Assembly (NCBI GenBank): GCA_902489955.1
Contig: CABUBY010000002.1
Location: 1 to 44,042, forward strand
Direction of reading: 5' to 3'
DNA length: 44,042 bases
Source of the DNA: an uncultured Collinsella sp.
Lineage (GTDB): Bacteria > Actinomycetota > Coriobacteriia > Coriobacteriales > Coriobacteriaceae
Shown here: positions 7,778 through 19,586 of the stretch, piece by piece
How the letters are laid out: the number at the start of each line of letters is the position of its first letter
Position numbering within the stretch: the stretch's first letter is position 1
The notes under the pieces: model-generated
Databases searched by the model: none
Told to the model about the DNA's origin: nothing
Seen by the model: only the letters and a program-made list of their open reading frames with translations
Made by a program: the position numbers and the translations under genes

Positions 7778-9550
7778 ATGTTTAGAAGATTCTTGTCTTA
7801 TTACGAGCCCCAGATGGGGCTTTTTGTTGCTGATACTGTTTGTGCTCTGGTGCTTGCCGCCATTGACCTGGCGTTCCCCATTATCCTGCGCAATTTGACC
7901 GGTGGGCTCTTTACCCAGGGTCAGGCTGCCATTATGCAGGCGCTCGGTATGATCGCGGTGGGTTTGGTGCTGATGTATGCCGTCCGCTGCGCCTGCCGCT
8001 ATTTTGTGAGCTATTGGGGTCACGTGATGGGTGCGCGCATGGAGTCCAAGATGCGCGAGGACCTGTTCGACCAGTATGAGCGCTTTAGCTTTGCGTACTT
8101 CGACCGTAACAGCTCGGGCGACATGATGAGCCGCGTGGTCAACGACCTGTTCGATATCTGCGAGGCGGCGCACCACGTGCCCGAGTGGATCATCATCTGC
8201 GGCATCGAGATTATCGGCTCGTTTGTGATCCTCTTTACCATCGCCCCGGTGCTGGCGCTTGCCATGGCTGCGGTGACAGCAGCGTTTTCGGTCATCATGT
8301 TTTGGCAGAACATGCGCATGCGCGAGGTCTTTAGCGACAATCGCAAAAAAATCAGCGGCATCAATGCACAGCTGCAGGATTCGCTGGCGGGCATGCGCGT
8401 GGTCAAGGGCTTTGCCAATGAGGAGACCGAGCGCTCTAAGTTCCGCGCCTCTAACGACCGCTACCTTTCGTCCAAGGAAAACATGTATCACGCCATGGGC
8501 GTCTATACTGCGACGTATGGCCTGCTCTCGGGCGTGCTCTACGTGATCGTGGTGCTGCTCGGTGGTTGGCTGGTTGCCCAGGGTCAGCTGCAGGCGGTCG
8601 ATATGGCAACCTTCGCGCTCTACATTTCGCTGTTCTGCACGCCGCTCGAGACACTCGTCAATTCGGCCGAAACGTATCAGAAGGCTATTGCCGGCTTTAA
8701 GCGTATGGACGAGGTGCTCTCGACCGCGCCGGATATCCAGGACAAGCCGGGCGCCACGGATCTGCAGGTGACCGCCGGCGCCGTGGAGTATCACGACGTG
8801 TGCTTTAACTACGAGGATGTCGAGCTGGGCGAGGGCGATGCCGACGAGCGTCCCGTTATCGACCATATGGATCTGTCCATCAAGCCCGGGCAGACCATCG
8901 CTTTGGTTGGCCCTTCGGGCGGCGGCAAGTCCACGACCTGTTCGCTGCTGCCGCGCTTTTATGACGTGGCTGCCGGCTCCATTAGCATCGACGGCCAGGA
9001 TGTGCGCGATGTGACGCAGCAGAGCCTGCGTCGTGCCATCGGCCTGGTGCAGCAGGATGTCTACCTGTTTGACGGAACAATCGGCGAGAACATCGCCTAC
9101 GGCAAGCCGGGTGCTACGGCAGAAGAGATCGCCGAGGCGGCCCGTCGCGCCAACATCGATGCCTTTATCGAGTCGCTTCCACAGGGCTATGACACGGTCG
9201 TGGGCGAGCGCGGCAGCCGTCTTTCGGGCGGACAGAAGCAGCGCGTTGCCATCGCGCGCGTGTTTCTCAAGAATCCCAAGATCCTTATTTTGGACGAGGC
9301 GACGAGTGCTTTGGATAACGAGAGCGAGGAGGCGGTGCAGGAGTCACTCGAAGAGCTGGCACGCGGCCGCACCACGATTATTATCGCCCACCGTCTTTCG
9401 ACCATTAAGCATGCCGATGAGATTGCGACCGTTGAGCATGGTCGCGTTGTGGAGCGTGGCACGCACGAGGAGCTTCTCGCCCGTGGCGGCACCTATGCCC
9501 GTTACTATCGAATGCAGTTCGAAGGTGCGCGTGCGCACGAGCTCGACTGA
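7778..9550 (+). CDS. ABC exporter, fused membrane and ATPase domains
   Basis: A 590-residue half-transporter of the MsbA/MDR family. The first 330 residues hold about six membrane helices. The ATPase domain has Walker A GPSGGGKST (378-386), signature LSGGQ (482-486), Walker B ILILDE (502-507) and the switch histidine in IIIAHRLST. Such proteins work as dimers and export lipids, drugs or peptides. Only one half is encoded here, so it is probably a homodimer; the substrate cannot be told. GAGGA precedes the ATG. The next gene starts 19 bases downstream. Confidence 0.9.
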   Translation: MFRRFLSYYEPQMGLFVADTVCALVLAAIDLAFPIILRNLTGGLFTQGQAAIMQALGMIAVGLVLMYAVRCACRYFVSYWGHVMGARMESKMREDLFDQYERFSFAYFDRNSSGDMMSRVVNDLFDICEAAHHVPEWIIICGIEIIGSFVILFTIAPVLALAMAAVTAAFSVIMFWQNMRMREVFSDNRKKISGINAQLQDSLAGMRVVKGFANEETERSKFRASNDRYLSSKENMYHAMGVYTATYGLLSGVLYVIVVLLGGWLVAQGQLQAVDMATFALYISLFCTPLETLVNSAETYQKAIAGFKRMDEVLSTAPDIQDKPGATDLQVTAGAVEYHDVCFNYEDVELGEGDADERPVIDHMDLSIKPGQTIALVGPSGGGKSTTCSLLPRFYDVAAGSISIDGQDVRDVTQQSLRRAIGLVQQDVYLFDGTIGENIAYGKPGATAEEIAEAARRANIDAFIESLPQGYDTVVGERGSRLSGGQKQRVAIARVFLKNPKILILDEATSALDNESEEAVQESLEELARGRTTIIIAHRLSTIKHADEIATVEHGRVVERGTHEELLARGGTYARYYRMQFEGARAHELD

Positions 9551-9569
9551 TTGATATGACAGGAAGTTT

Positions 9570-10535
9570 ATGGCTGACAAGAACCCTTTGACTCCGGAAG
9601 AAGTGACGGAGTTATTCTCCGAAATCGATGCATCCGGCGTCTTGGATCCCACGCTCGCCAAAAAGCGTACCGAGCGCATGCGTGAGAAGGAGGCTGCGGC
9701 CAAGCGCGGTGACAAAGCGGCGCTAGCGCAGCTGCGCAGCGAGGACCGCGCGAGCCAGGCAAAACATATCGACCCGCTGTCCGAGGACGATCCTTCGGGT
9801 TCGCAGGTGAGCCATACCATTACGAAGACTGCCATGGCCGTGGTTATCGGCATCTTGGTGCTGATCGTGGGCATGCAGATTGGCTACGGCGTGATGCGTC
9901 GCCTGAATACCGCCAACCTGTCCGAGAGCGTTTCGGTCGATACCGTTTCGACGGCGCTGAAGGGCGGCCTTGAGTGGGGCAACGGCTTTACGCAGTTCCC
10001 GCTCGACTTTACCGTCGATGAAGCCGATGAGCGTACGGGCACGGTCGAGGTGACGGTGTTGGACACATCGTCTGCCAACGAGCTCGAGCTGCTGTCCAAC
10101 GGGCAGATCCAGGCCGCGGCGCTTGCGACCAACGCGCTGCTCAACGATAAGATCGACCGCGTGGTGTATAACGTTCACGCCTATATCGACGAGGATAGCA
10201 ACATTCAGCACGATTCCTTCTTTGGCATGTTCCCCGCGCGGGGCCACCAGAGCGCCATTTTGACGTTCGTGTGGACCAAGAGCTCATCCAACGCCACGAG
10301 TATCGACTGGAAGATGCGCATCGTGAGTATGGATGACACCATCGCCGAACGCATTCAGAAGCAGGTGAACTCGGTGTCGTCGTTGATTGAGGACCCGGTG
10401 GTTAGCCAGACCAAGATTGACGAGGAAAAGGCCGAACGTGACCTGGAGCATCGTCTGCATGGCCGCGAGATTTTCCGCGGTGGCAAGCCCGATCGCACGC
10501 CGTCCGAACTGCTGGAGCAGGACAAGAAAAAATAA
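9570..10535 (+). CDS. Single-pass membrane protein of unknown function
   Basis: A 321-residue protein I do not recognise. The first 85 residues are charged and probably cytoplasmic. One hydrophobic helix (about residues 88-110, 'TAMAVVIGILVLIVGMQIGY') follows. About 170 residues outside the membrane look folded, with alternating strands. The last 45 residues are highly charged ('EEKAERDLEHRLHGREIF'). AGGAAG precedes the ATG. It is 19 bases after the ABC exporter, so the two may act together, but this is only position. A terminator hairpin follows. Confidence 0.75.
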   Translation: MADKNPLTPEEVTELFSEIDASGVLDPTLAKKRTERMREKEAAAKRGDKAALAQLRSEDRASQAKHIDPLSEDDPSGSQVSHTITKTAMAVVIGILVLIVGMQIGYGVMRRLNTANLSESVSVDTVSTALKGGLEWGNGFTQFPLDFTVDEADERTGTVEVTVLDTSSANELELLSNGQIQAAALATNALLNDKIDRVVYNVHAYIDEDSNIQHDSFFGMFPARGHQSAILTFVWTKSSSNATSIDWKMRIVSMDDTIAERIQKQVNSVSSLIEDPVVSQTKIDEEKAERDLEHRLHGREIFRGGKPDRTPSELLEQDKKK

Positions 10536-10539
10536 GACG

Positions 10540-10582
10540 CCATCATCCCGCGTGAGCCACAAGCCCCGCGGGATGATTTTTC
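10540..10582 (+). terminator. Terminator after the exporter operon
   Basis: ATCATCCCGCG and CGCGGGATGAT form an 11-bp stem followed by TTTTTC. Its 3' arm runs into the 37-bp palindrome that starts at 10573. Confidence 0.75.
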
Positions 10583-10679
10583 TGGGACGGGGATTAAAAA
10601 ATCATTCTGTCATGTATGCAGTTGGCGACAAAGCTCTGCTCTCAGAATGATTTTTTAATCCCCGTCCCAGAAAAATCAT
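10573..10679. repeat. Perfect 37-bp inverted repeat with 33-nt loop
   Basis: The left arm (10573-10609) and right arm (10643-10679) are exact reverse complements over 37 bases. The arms contain TGGGACGGGG and a run of six A. The loop is 10610-10642. Nothing in it codes for protein. As RNA it would form a very long hairpin in either direction. The arm resembles the tail motif at 41523-41546 (AATGAT, then T-run, then TCCGTCCC). Confidence 0.85.
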
Positions 10680-10752
10680 TATGCATAGAAAGTCATAATT
10701 ATCATTTCGTAAACATTTCGATGAAATTAACGCCATGAGACATGCTTGCGGT

Positions 10753-10758
10753 TACAAT
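10753..10758 (+). promoter_or_regulatory. Candidate -10 box for carAB
   Basis: TACAAT lies 58 bases before the carA start. No clear -35 sits 16-18 bases upstream. No pyrimidine attenuator could be recognised in the short leader. Confidence 0.3.
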
Positions 10759-10816
10759 ACCGCGAGGCCTAACTACACACCTTTAAGCCGGTCCTGTGAG
10801 ACCGGGAAGGAGAACT

Positions 10817-12256
10817 ATGGCGAACAACCATATCGCGGGCGCTGCCGCCCGCACCTTCGCGCCCAGTGAGCTTTGCCAGCGTATGCTGGCCAAAACCAGC
10901 AAGGGCACCTGCGGTCCCTGCATCCTGTATCTTGAGGATGGGACCATTTTTTATGGACGTGCATGCGGCGCCGAGGGCACCGCGACCGGCGAAGTCTGCT
11001 TCAACACCTCGCTCGAGGGCTACTTTGAGGTCATGACCGATCCGAGTTATGCCGGCCAAATCGTAACCATGACCTATCCGCAGATCGGCAACTACGGTAT
11101 CGACGAGACTGACGTCCAGTCGGCCTTCCCCGGCGACGCCGTGCGCTCTGCGAGCGCTCCGGCTATGCGCGGCATGATCGTTCGCGACATGTGCGCCACG
11201 CCTTCTAACTGGCGCTCGGCCGTCAGCGTGCCGGAGTACCTGCGCGCTCACGGTATCGTCGCTATCGAGGGCGTCGACACCCGCGCTCTGGTGCGCCACC
11301 TGCGCGACAACGGCTCCAAGATGGGCATTATCTCGACCGAGATCTTCGACGTCGACGAGCTTGCCGAGCGTCTGGCCGCAGCGCCCACGCTGGTAGGCGA
11401 GAACCTGGTCAAGACCGTAAGCTGCCCCGCGCCTCACGAGTTTGTGGCCGCCGACCTGCCTGCCACGCATGACTTTGCGCTTGCGGTTGCCGCTCCTGCC
11501 CGTCACAAAGTGGTCGCCTATGACTGCGGTGTGAAGCGCGGCATTCTGGAGGGGCTGGTCCGCGCCGGCTGCGACCTTACCGTCGTGCCGTGGGATACGC
11601 CCGCGAGCGAGGTGCTCGACATGAATCCCGATGGCGTCTTTTTGTCCAACGGCCCCGGCGACCCCGATGCCGTGGTGGAGACCTACGAGCAGGTGCAGCA
11701 GCTGATCGGCAAGGTGCCGGTCTTTGGTATTTGTCTTGGTCACCAGATGATCAGCCTGGCCTGCGGCGCCCAGATGGAAAAGCTTAAGTTCGGTCACCGC
11801 GGTGGCAACCAGCCGGTCATGAACCTGGTAAGCCGTCGCGTGGAGATCACCGCACAAAACCATGGCTTTGGCCTGCTGTTCCCCAGCTTGGGCAAGCTTG
11901 TCCCCGAGCTTTCCGGCGGCGAGACCGAGCATGCGGTCGATGGAGATCTGCGCGTCTGGGTGCGCCGCGGAATCGCGCCGGTCGTGATGAACGAGCACTT
12001 TGGCCGCATTCGCCTAACACATGTGAACCTCAACGACGGCACCGCCGAGGGCATCCAGCTGCTCGACGCCCCGTGCTTCTCGGTCCAGTACCACCCCGAG
12101 GCTTCGCCTGGCCCCACCGATGCCCACTATCTCTTTACCGCCTTTACGCGACTCATGGACGGCGAGGAGAACTACCTGGACATCGATACCGCGAAGGACC
12201 GCCTTGCCGGCTGGAACTTTGCTGAGTCCGAGACCGCTGAGACCGAGGAGAACTAA
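10817..12256 (+). CDS. carA: Carbamoyl-phosphate synthase small subunit (long form)
   Basis: A 479-residue glutaminase subunit that releases ammonia from glutamine for CarB. The CarA N-terminal domain ('LYLEDGTIFYGRACGAEGTATGE') and class I amidotransferase domain are clear, with nucleophile Cys306 in GICLGHQ and the His/Glu pair in QYHPEASPG. CarA is usually 360-380 residues. Extra length lies in about 25 N-terminal residues, an insertion of about 40 residues after 'ITAQNHGF', and a 25-residue acidic C-terminal tail. The start at 10817 follows GAAGGAGA. The carB start lies 1 base after the stop. Confidence 0.94.
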   Translation: MANNHIAGAAARTFAPSELCQRMLAKTSKGTCGPCILYLEDGTIFYGRACGAEGTATGEVCFNTSLEGYFEVMTDPSYAGQIVTMTYPQIGNYGIDETDVQSAFPGDAVRSASAPAMRGMIVRDMCATPSNWRSAVSVPEYLRAHGIVAIEGVDTRALVRHLRDNGSKMGIISTEIFDVDELAERLAAAPTLVGENLVKTVSCPAPHEFVAADLPATHDFALAVAAPARHKVVAYDCGVKRGILEGLVRAGCDLTVVPWDTPASEVLDMNPDGVFLSNGPGDPDAVVETYEQVQQLIGKVPVFGICLGHQMISLACGAQMEKLKFGHRGGNQPVMNLVSRRVEITAQNHGFGLLFPSLGKLVPELSGGETEHAVDGDLRVWVRRGIAPVVMNEHFGRIRLTHVNLNDGTAEGIQLLDAPCFSVQYHPEASPGPTDAHYLFTAFTRLMDGEENYLDIDTAKDRLAGWNFAESETAETEEN

Positions 12257-12257
12257 C

Positions 12258-15572
<3,315 letters not shown>

Positions 15573-15584
15573 TGTGACCTGGTC

Positions 15585-15669
15585 GGCCGGGGCGGCAGCC
15601 GGACACTTTCTCTCGGAAACTGGGCTTCGCGAAGTTTTCCGAGAGAAAGGTCCGCCTCCCGCCCCGGCC
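15585..15669. repeat. Palindrome A, conserved core CTTCGCGAAG
   Basis: An 85-base near-perfect inverted repeat. The inner stem CTTTCTCTCGGAAA pairs with its complement, and outer GC-rich arms begin GGCCGGGGCGG. The loop contains GGGCTTCGCGAAG. The core matches palindrome B in inverted orientation, with paired base changes that keep the stem. Confidence 0.85.
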
Positions 15670-15741
15670 TGCGGTGACTCGGTTGCACCGTGTGCTGCCG
15701 AAGGGGCTTTGCGCGATGACTAGGGCTAAATAGAAAATGAG

Positions 15742-15789
15742 CGTGGGCTCTGTCGTTCGAATGAACGACAGAGCCCACGTTAATATTTC
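15742..15789 (+). terminator. Terminator after carB
   Basis: A perfect 17-bp stem (15742-15758 with 15763-15779) closes a GAAT loop. The tail TTAATATTT follows. An A-rich stretch on the 5' side would let it act on both strands. Confidence 0.8.
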
Positions 15790-15827
15790 AGCCAACGTAC
15801 GTCATAGCAATCCCCGGTAGGTCGCAG

Positions 15828-15899
15828 GGTGGCGGCTGAGCCTTTCCCTCGGGAAACTTCGCGAAGCCCAGTTCCCGAGGGAAAGGCTCAGCCGCCACC
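15828..15899. repeat. Palindrome B, conserved core CTTCGCGAAG
   Basis: Perfect 28-bp arms (15828-15855 with 15872-15899) around a 16-nt loop that itself contains the palindrome CTTCGCGAAG (15857-15866). It is the inverted partner of palindrome A. The outer 14 bp of the arms are unrelated to those of A. Confidence 0.88.
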
Positions 15900-15994
15900 A
15901 CACAGACCGCAGGGACGGGAGAAGCTATACTACTCTCAGTAGTTAAGGGTCGCGGAAACGCCGCGTCACCGCTCTCAACAGGAGGTCTTTGTTT

Positions 15995-16459
15995 ATGGCA
16001 GATCAGAAGCCGGTTGTCGGGATCATCATGGGCTCCAAGTCCGATCTGGGCGTTATGGAAGGTTGCACCGCCGAGCTCGAGGCACTGGGCGTGCCCTACG
16101 AGCTCGTGATCGCGAGCGCGCACCGCACGCCGGCGAAGGTCCATGAGTGGGCCTCGACTGCTGCCGACCGCGGCATCAAGGTGATTATCGCTGCTGCCGG
16201 CAAGGCTGCTCACCTGGGCGGTGTCGTGGCCGCGTTTACGCCGCTGCCGGTTATTGGCGTGCCCATGAAGACGAGTGACCTGGGCGGTATGGATTCGCTG
16301 CTGTCGATGGTGCAGATGCCTTCGGGCGTGCCCGTGGCCTGCGTTGCCATCAACGGTGCCAAGAACGCCGCCATCTATGCCACGCAGATTCTGGGTGCTT
16401 GCGACCCCGAGTACCGCAAGGTTATCGAGAAGATGAAGCAGGAGATGGCTGACGCCTAA
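15995..16459 (+). CDS. purE: N5-carboxyaminoimidazole ribonucleotide mutase
   Basis: A 154-residue class I PurE that converts N5-CAIR to CAIR in purine synthesis. The motifs 'VGIIMGSKSDLGVM', 'SAHRTPAKV' and 'AAAGKAAHLGGVVAA' are intact and the length is typical. AGGAGG ends 9 bases before the ATG at 15995; a TTG two codons earlier is too close to it. No purK is nearby. A TATACT box lies 64 bases upstream. Confidence 0.95.
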   Translation: MADQKPVVGIIMGSKSDLGVMEGCTAELEALGVPYELVIASAHRTPAKVHEWASTAADRGIKVIIAAAGKAAHLGGVVAAFTPLPVIGVPMKTSDLGGMDSLLSMVQMPSGVPVACVAINGAKNAAIYATQILGACDPEYRKVIEKMKQEMADA

Positions 16460-16494
16460 GCGTTCCGCCGTTTCACCGCAGTATAAGGAGAGCC

Positions 16495-17499
16495 ATGTCC
16501 GATTATCAGGGAAAACGATTCAAGGCTTCTCAGATTCCCGATCCGTCGAAGCCGGGTGCTGCCCATGCGGCGCAGCAGGGTCGGACATCCTCTCCTCAGC
16601 AGCCGCGCGCGCCGCGTCCTGTAACGCCGACGTCCCATCGCCGCCAGGATACGCCAGCTGCGTATCGCCCTTCGTCATATGGCACGGCAAAGAAACAGGC
16701 CCGGACGACGAGGCAGCCGAGTGGCGCGGCGTCCAGCTACACCGAGCCGCCGCGTAAGAAGCGCCGCTCCATCATTCCTATCCTGCTCATCATCGTGGGC
16801 ATCGGCCTGATTGTCGCCGCCGCCGCTATCTTTATTAATGCCCAGATTGGCTATAAGCAGGCGAGCGATTCGTATCAGAAAATCGAGAAGCAATATGTAA
16901 GCGATAAGGACGCCAGCGGCGTGCCGATTATCGACTTTGATGCGCTTGCTCAGACGAACCCCGAGATTGTGGGTTGGATTTACGTGCCGGGAACCAACAT
17001 CAACTATCCCGTGGTGCAGACCAACAACAACTCCAAATACCTCAACACGCTGTTTGACGGCACGGCTAACGCGTCCGGTGCCATTTTCCTGGATAGCGAT
17101 GACACCGCGCCGGGAATGGTCGACCAGCAGACCACGATCTACGGCCACCATATGAACGATGGGTCGATGTTCAACGTGATTTCGGACACCACTGATCAGG
17201 CGACGTTCGATAGCATCGAGTTTGTGTATTACATCACACGGGATGCTACGTATAAGCTGCGACCACTGGCGACCAAAGTTGTCGAGGACACGTATGCCAA
17301 GGCGCGCGCGACCAACTTTGAGGGCGACGACGGGCTGACGAATTATCTGTCTGAGATGCTCGATGGCGCCTCGGCCGTGGCGAGTGATGCCACCGATCGT
17401 GCCGCTTCGGCAACCAAGGTCGTAACGCTTGTGACCTGTCGTTCGTTATCGCTGAGCAACACGCGCGCCGTCATGGTGCTCACGCCGGTCGAGGAATAA
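16495..17499 (+). CDS. Class B-like sortase
   Basis: A 334-residue membrane-anchored transpeptidase that attaches proteins to the cell wall or polymerises pilins. A Pro/Gln/Arg-rich cytoplasmic N-terminus (1-90) leads to one membrane helix (about 93-115). The sortase domain has His218 in IYGHHM, Cys315 in TLVTC and Arg324 in SNTRAVMVL, the expected catalytic triad. The long stretch between His and Cys fits class B. It lacks neighbouring pilin or LPXTG genes, so its substrate is not encoded here. It starts 35 bases after purE, with AAGGAG upstream. Confidence 0.88.
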   Translation: MSDYQGKRFKASQIPDPSKPGAAHAAQQGRTSSPQQPRAPRPVTPTSHRRQDTPAAYRPSSYGTAKKQARTTRQPSGAASSYTEPPRKKRRSIIPILLIIVGIGLIVAAAAIFINAQIGYKQASDSYQKIEKQYVSDKDASGVPIIDFDALAQTNPEIVGWIYVPGTNINYPVVQTNNNSKYLNTLFDGTANASGAIFLDSDDTAPGMVDQQTTIYGHHMNDGSMFNVISDTTDQATFDSIEFVYYITRDATYKLRPLATKVVEDTYAKARATNFEGDDGLTNYLSEMLDGASAVASDATDRAASATKVVTLVTCRSLSLSNTRAVMVLTPVEE

Positions 17500-17508
17500 G
17501 TTGTTTGA

Positions 17509-17543
17509 GAGTAGCTAAAAAGCCCGTCCCAAATTAGCTACTC
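17509..17543. repeat. Hairpin with GTCCC loop
   Basis: GAGTAGCTAA (17509-17518) pairs with TTAGCTACTC (17534-17543). The 15-nt loop contains CCCGTCCC. It starts 9 bases after the sortase stop and ends 19 bases before the next start. It has the GTCCC signature seen in other intergenic hairpins here. Confidence 0.7.
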
Positions 17544-17561
17544 GACGACGGTAAGGGAGAA

Positions 17562-17981
17562 ATGATGCTTGAGAGTGGCAAATTGATGCCTTCGATTGAT
17601 GCTTTGCTGCGCGAGGCCAAGGCCGATGCTTCGGCGGCAGGCTGCGGGATGTATCTGACGCATAACGGTGTGGTGCGTGCGACGCCCAAGGCCGAGGTGC
17701 GCGGAGTCGAGACCGATGGCGTGGCACCAGGTCACAGGGTGGGCGGCATGGTCTTTGACTACGATGCCGAAAAGGTACGGTCTGCTATCGAGGCCACGCG
17801 CGCGATGCCGGGTATCGGCTATGTGCGCGTGTGGCTGGCAAGCGGCGAGCTCGCCGTAGGTGACGACATCATGCTCGTGCTCATCGGCGGGGACATTCGC
17901 CCGCACGTGGTCGATGCGCTGCAGGCGCTCGTTGGCACCATCAAGAACGAATGCGTGAGTGAGGTCGAGCACGAGGCGTAG
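17562..17981 (+). CDS. MoaE-like molybdopterin synthase subunit homologue
   Basis: A 139-residue protein resembling MoaE, the large subunit of molybdopterin synthase: 'THNGVVR' near residue 33, 'VRVWLASGELAVGDDIMLVLIGG' as the central strand pair, and a late Lys in 'GTIKNEC'. The MoaE signatures HRxG and KxxxxxWKKE are changed, so catalytic function is uncertain. No other moa genes are nearby. GGGAGA supports the start; a second ATG immediately follows. It ends before a strong bidirectional terminator. Confidence 0.62.
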   Translation: MMLESGKLMPSIDALLREAKADASAAGCGMYLTHNGVVRATPKAEVRGVETDGVAPGHRVGGMVFDYDAEKVRSAIEATRAMPGIGYVRVWLASGELAVGDDIMLVLIGGDIRPHVVDALQALVGTIKNECVSEVEHEA

Positions 17982-18011
17982 AGGCTTGCGTCGATAGAAG
18001 GCTCGTTTATA

Positions 18012-18056
18012 AAAATGCCCGCCGGTACGTGTGATACCGGCGGGCATTTTGCGTTT
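18012..18056. terminator. Bidirectional terminator between convergent genes
   Basis: A perfect 16-bp stem (18012-18027 with 18035-18050) has A-tracts before and T-tracts after it. It serves the MoaE-like gene on the forward strand and the membrane protein at 18072-19301 on the reverse strand. Confidence 0.9.
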
Positions 18057-18071
18057 TGGGCGCGGTGGGCG

Positions 18072-19301
18072 CTACATGCGCGTCGCGTCCTTGGGGCTCA
18101 TGGTCATGCTCTGGAAGCGGTTTTCCATGTATTCGTTATCGAAGTGCTCTCCGTAGAACTGTGCGACGGGAATGTCCGGCTCCGTGCCGTTAACGCGCTG
18201 GTACCAGTAGTCGAGCGACTGTAGCGTCATGACGCCGTCGACCAGCATAATGACGGTAAAGATGACGGTAGCCGAGTAGCGACTCTTCCACGGAATCATG
18301 TTGATGAGCTTGAGCAGCCTCGGCAGCAGCAGCTTGATCCAGATAAGGCCACCCAGGCCCCACAGGCAGGCAAAGCCCGTGCAGGTGCGTCCGCCCGTAA
18401 GGACGGCGAGTGGGTCGGGCATGCCAAAGAGCTTCATGTGCGAGTAGCTCCACGAGACCACGCCAAATGAGGTCTGCATAAACCAGCCCACGAACACCTC
18501 AAAGCTCGCGCCGAGCACAGCGCTTACCAGGAAAATGATGATGGGGTTCTTTTTATAGAAGCGGTTGAGCACCATGGTCATGAGTACGGCGCCAAAGCCA
18601 TAGATGGGGCTGAAGGGACCAAACAGCATGCCGGCGCGGTCCTGGTAGACGCCTGGGTCGTTGACCGTCATGTGCCAGATGTCCTCGGCGATCAGGCCGA
18701 GTATACAGCAGACAAAGAACACCCAGAACAGGTTGAAGTAGTTGAGCTTGATGTAGCCTTCGCCGGTTTCATCGCGCCCGAGCATGCCCTCGGCGGCGGC
18801 GTCGCGGTCGAGCATCTCCTGCAGGCGGCGCTGGAGTTCGCGCTCCTGGCGCAGCGTGGGGTCGACGGTGGCCGAAAGCGCGATGAGGATGACGAGCTGG
18901 ACGGCGGGGCGCAGCAGGAAGGGTCCGATGCCTTGGAGCATCACGTCGACCAAAAGCTCGACGACGGTAAATGCGATAAGGATGTAGGACAGGCGGGCGG
19001 CGTTGCGGCGCTGGTTTTTGATGAGGTCCAGGCCAAAGATGATCAGGATGACGGCACTTGCCGCAGAGAGCATGATGCCGGCGACGATGAGTCCAACCGC
19101 GACGAGCGTGTTGTCGCCGAGCTTTTCGGCGGCGTTGCCGTTGATGAGCGCGGTGATGACCTGCCACATAAAGGCGGCGACCGACGGGAGCGTGCTCACG
19201 CCGGACAGGATGCACAGGACGGCGTACACCTTAATGACGAGGGGGATCTTCTTGACCTCCGTGGCGCTGGGGACGCTGGGGTCGAGTTCGTTTCGATCCA
19301 T
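18072..19301 (-). CDS. Membrane protein with CmpB-type putative ABC permease domain
   Basis: A 409-residue protein with about nine hydrophobic segments. The C-terminal half ('AGMLFGPFSPIYGFGAVLM', 'FEVFVGWFMQ', 'SYSHMKLFG') matches my recollection of the Pfam family 'putative ABC-transporter type IV' (CmpB/DUF1113), whose function is unsettled. The N-terminal half has four helices and a charged stretch ('RQERELQRRLQEMLDRD') between the halves. No ATPase is adjacent. The promoter at 19328-19356 is strong. Confidence 0.75.
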   Translation of the reverse strand: MDRNELDPSVPSATEVKKIPLVIKVYAVLCILSGVSTLPSVAAFMWQVITALINGNAAEKLGDNTLVAVGLIVAGIMLSAASAVILIIFGLDLIKNQRRNAARLSYILIAFTVVELLVDVMLQGIGPFLLRPAVQLVILIALSATVDPTLRQERELQRRLQEMLDRDAAAEGMLGRDETGEGYIKLNYFNLFWVFFVCCILGLIAEDIWHMTVNDPGVYQDRAGMLFGPFSPIYGFGAVLMTMVLNRFYKKNPIIIFLVSAVLGASFEVFVGWFMQTSFGVVSWSYSHMKLFGMPDPLAVLTGGRTCTGFACLWGLGGLIWIKLLLPRLLKLINMIPWKSRYSATVIFTVIMLVDGVMTLQSLDYWYQRVNGTEPDIPVAQFYGEHFDNEYMENRFQSMTMSPKDATRM

Positions 19302-19327
19302 ACAGAACCTTTCTCGCTTTGTTGTAG

Positions 19328-19356
19328 GTTATAAGGATACGCCGCCGACCTGCCAA
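19328..19356 (-). promoter_or_regulatory. Promoter of the reverse-strand membrane protein
   Basis: On the reverse strand TTGGCA (19351-19356) and TATAAC (19328-19333) are exactly 17 bases apart, 27 bases before the start codon. Confidence 0.65.
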
Positions 19357-19539
19357 AAGACAGGACGAACGTCCCAATTGCAACAATGCAACCCTCAACG
19401 GTGGGCGCGGCGGACATCTGGGAGCGCGGGCGCCTGCACTGGGCAGGCCGATAAAATGTTTGGCCGCAAAACGGATTATTAGCTCGGTGGGCTTTTAAAA
19501 AGCGCTGCTCATGCGCTGGGGAGCGCGTCGCGCCGTGCG

Positions 19540-19545
19540 TATAAT
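19540..19545 (+). promoter_or_regulatory. -10 box of purF
   Basis: A perfect TATAAT lies 42 bases before the purF start. No good -35 is visible at the right distance, which suggests an activator or a weak promoter. Confidence 0.5.
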
Positions 19546-19586
19546 AAGGCGGGTAACGCCAAAATACGAGGCTCTGAGGGGATGCC

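Larger units (their letters stand above)
15573..15994. other. carB-purE intergenic region packed with palindromes
   Basis: This 422-base gap has no gene. It holds palindrome A (15585-15669), a strong terminator (15742-15789) and palindrome B (15828-15899), then a TATACT -10 box (15926-15931) and the small dyad ACTACT-CTC-AGTAGT (15930-15944) ahead of purE. Almost half of it lies in inverted repeats. Confidence 0.75.
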
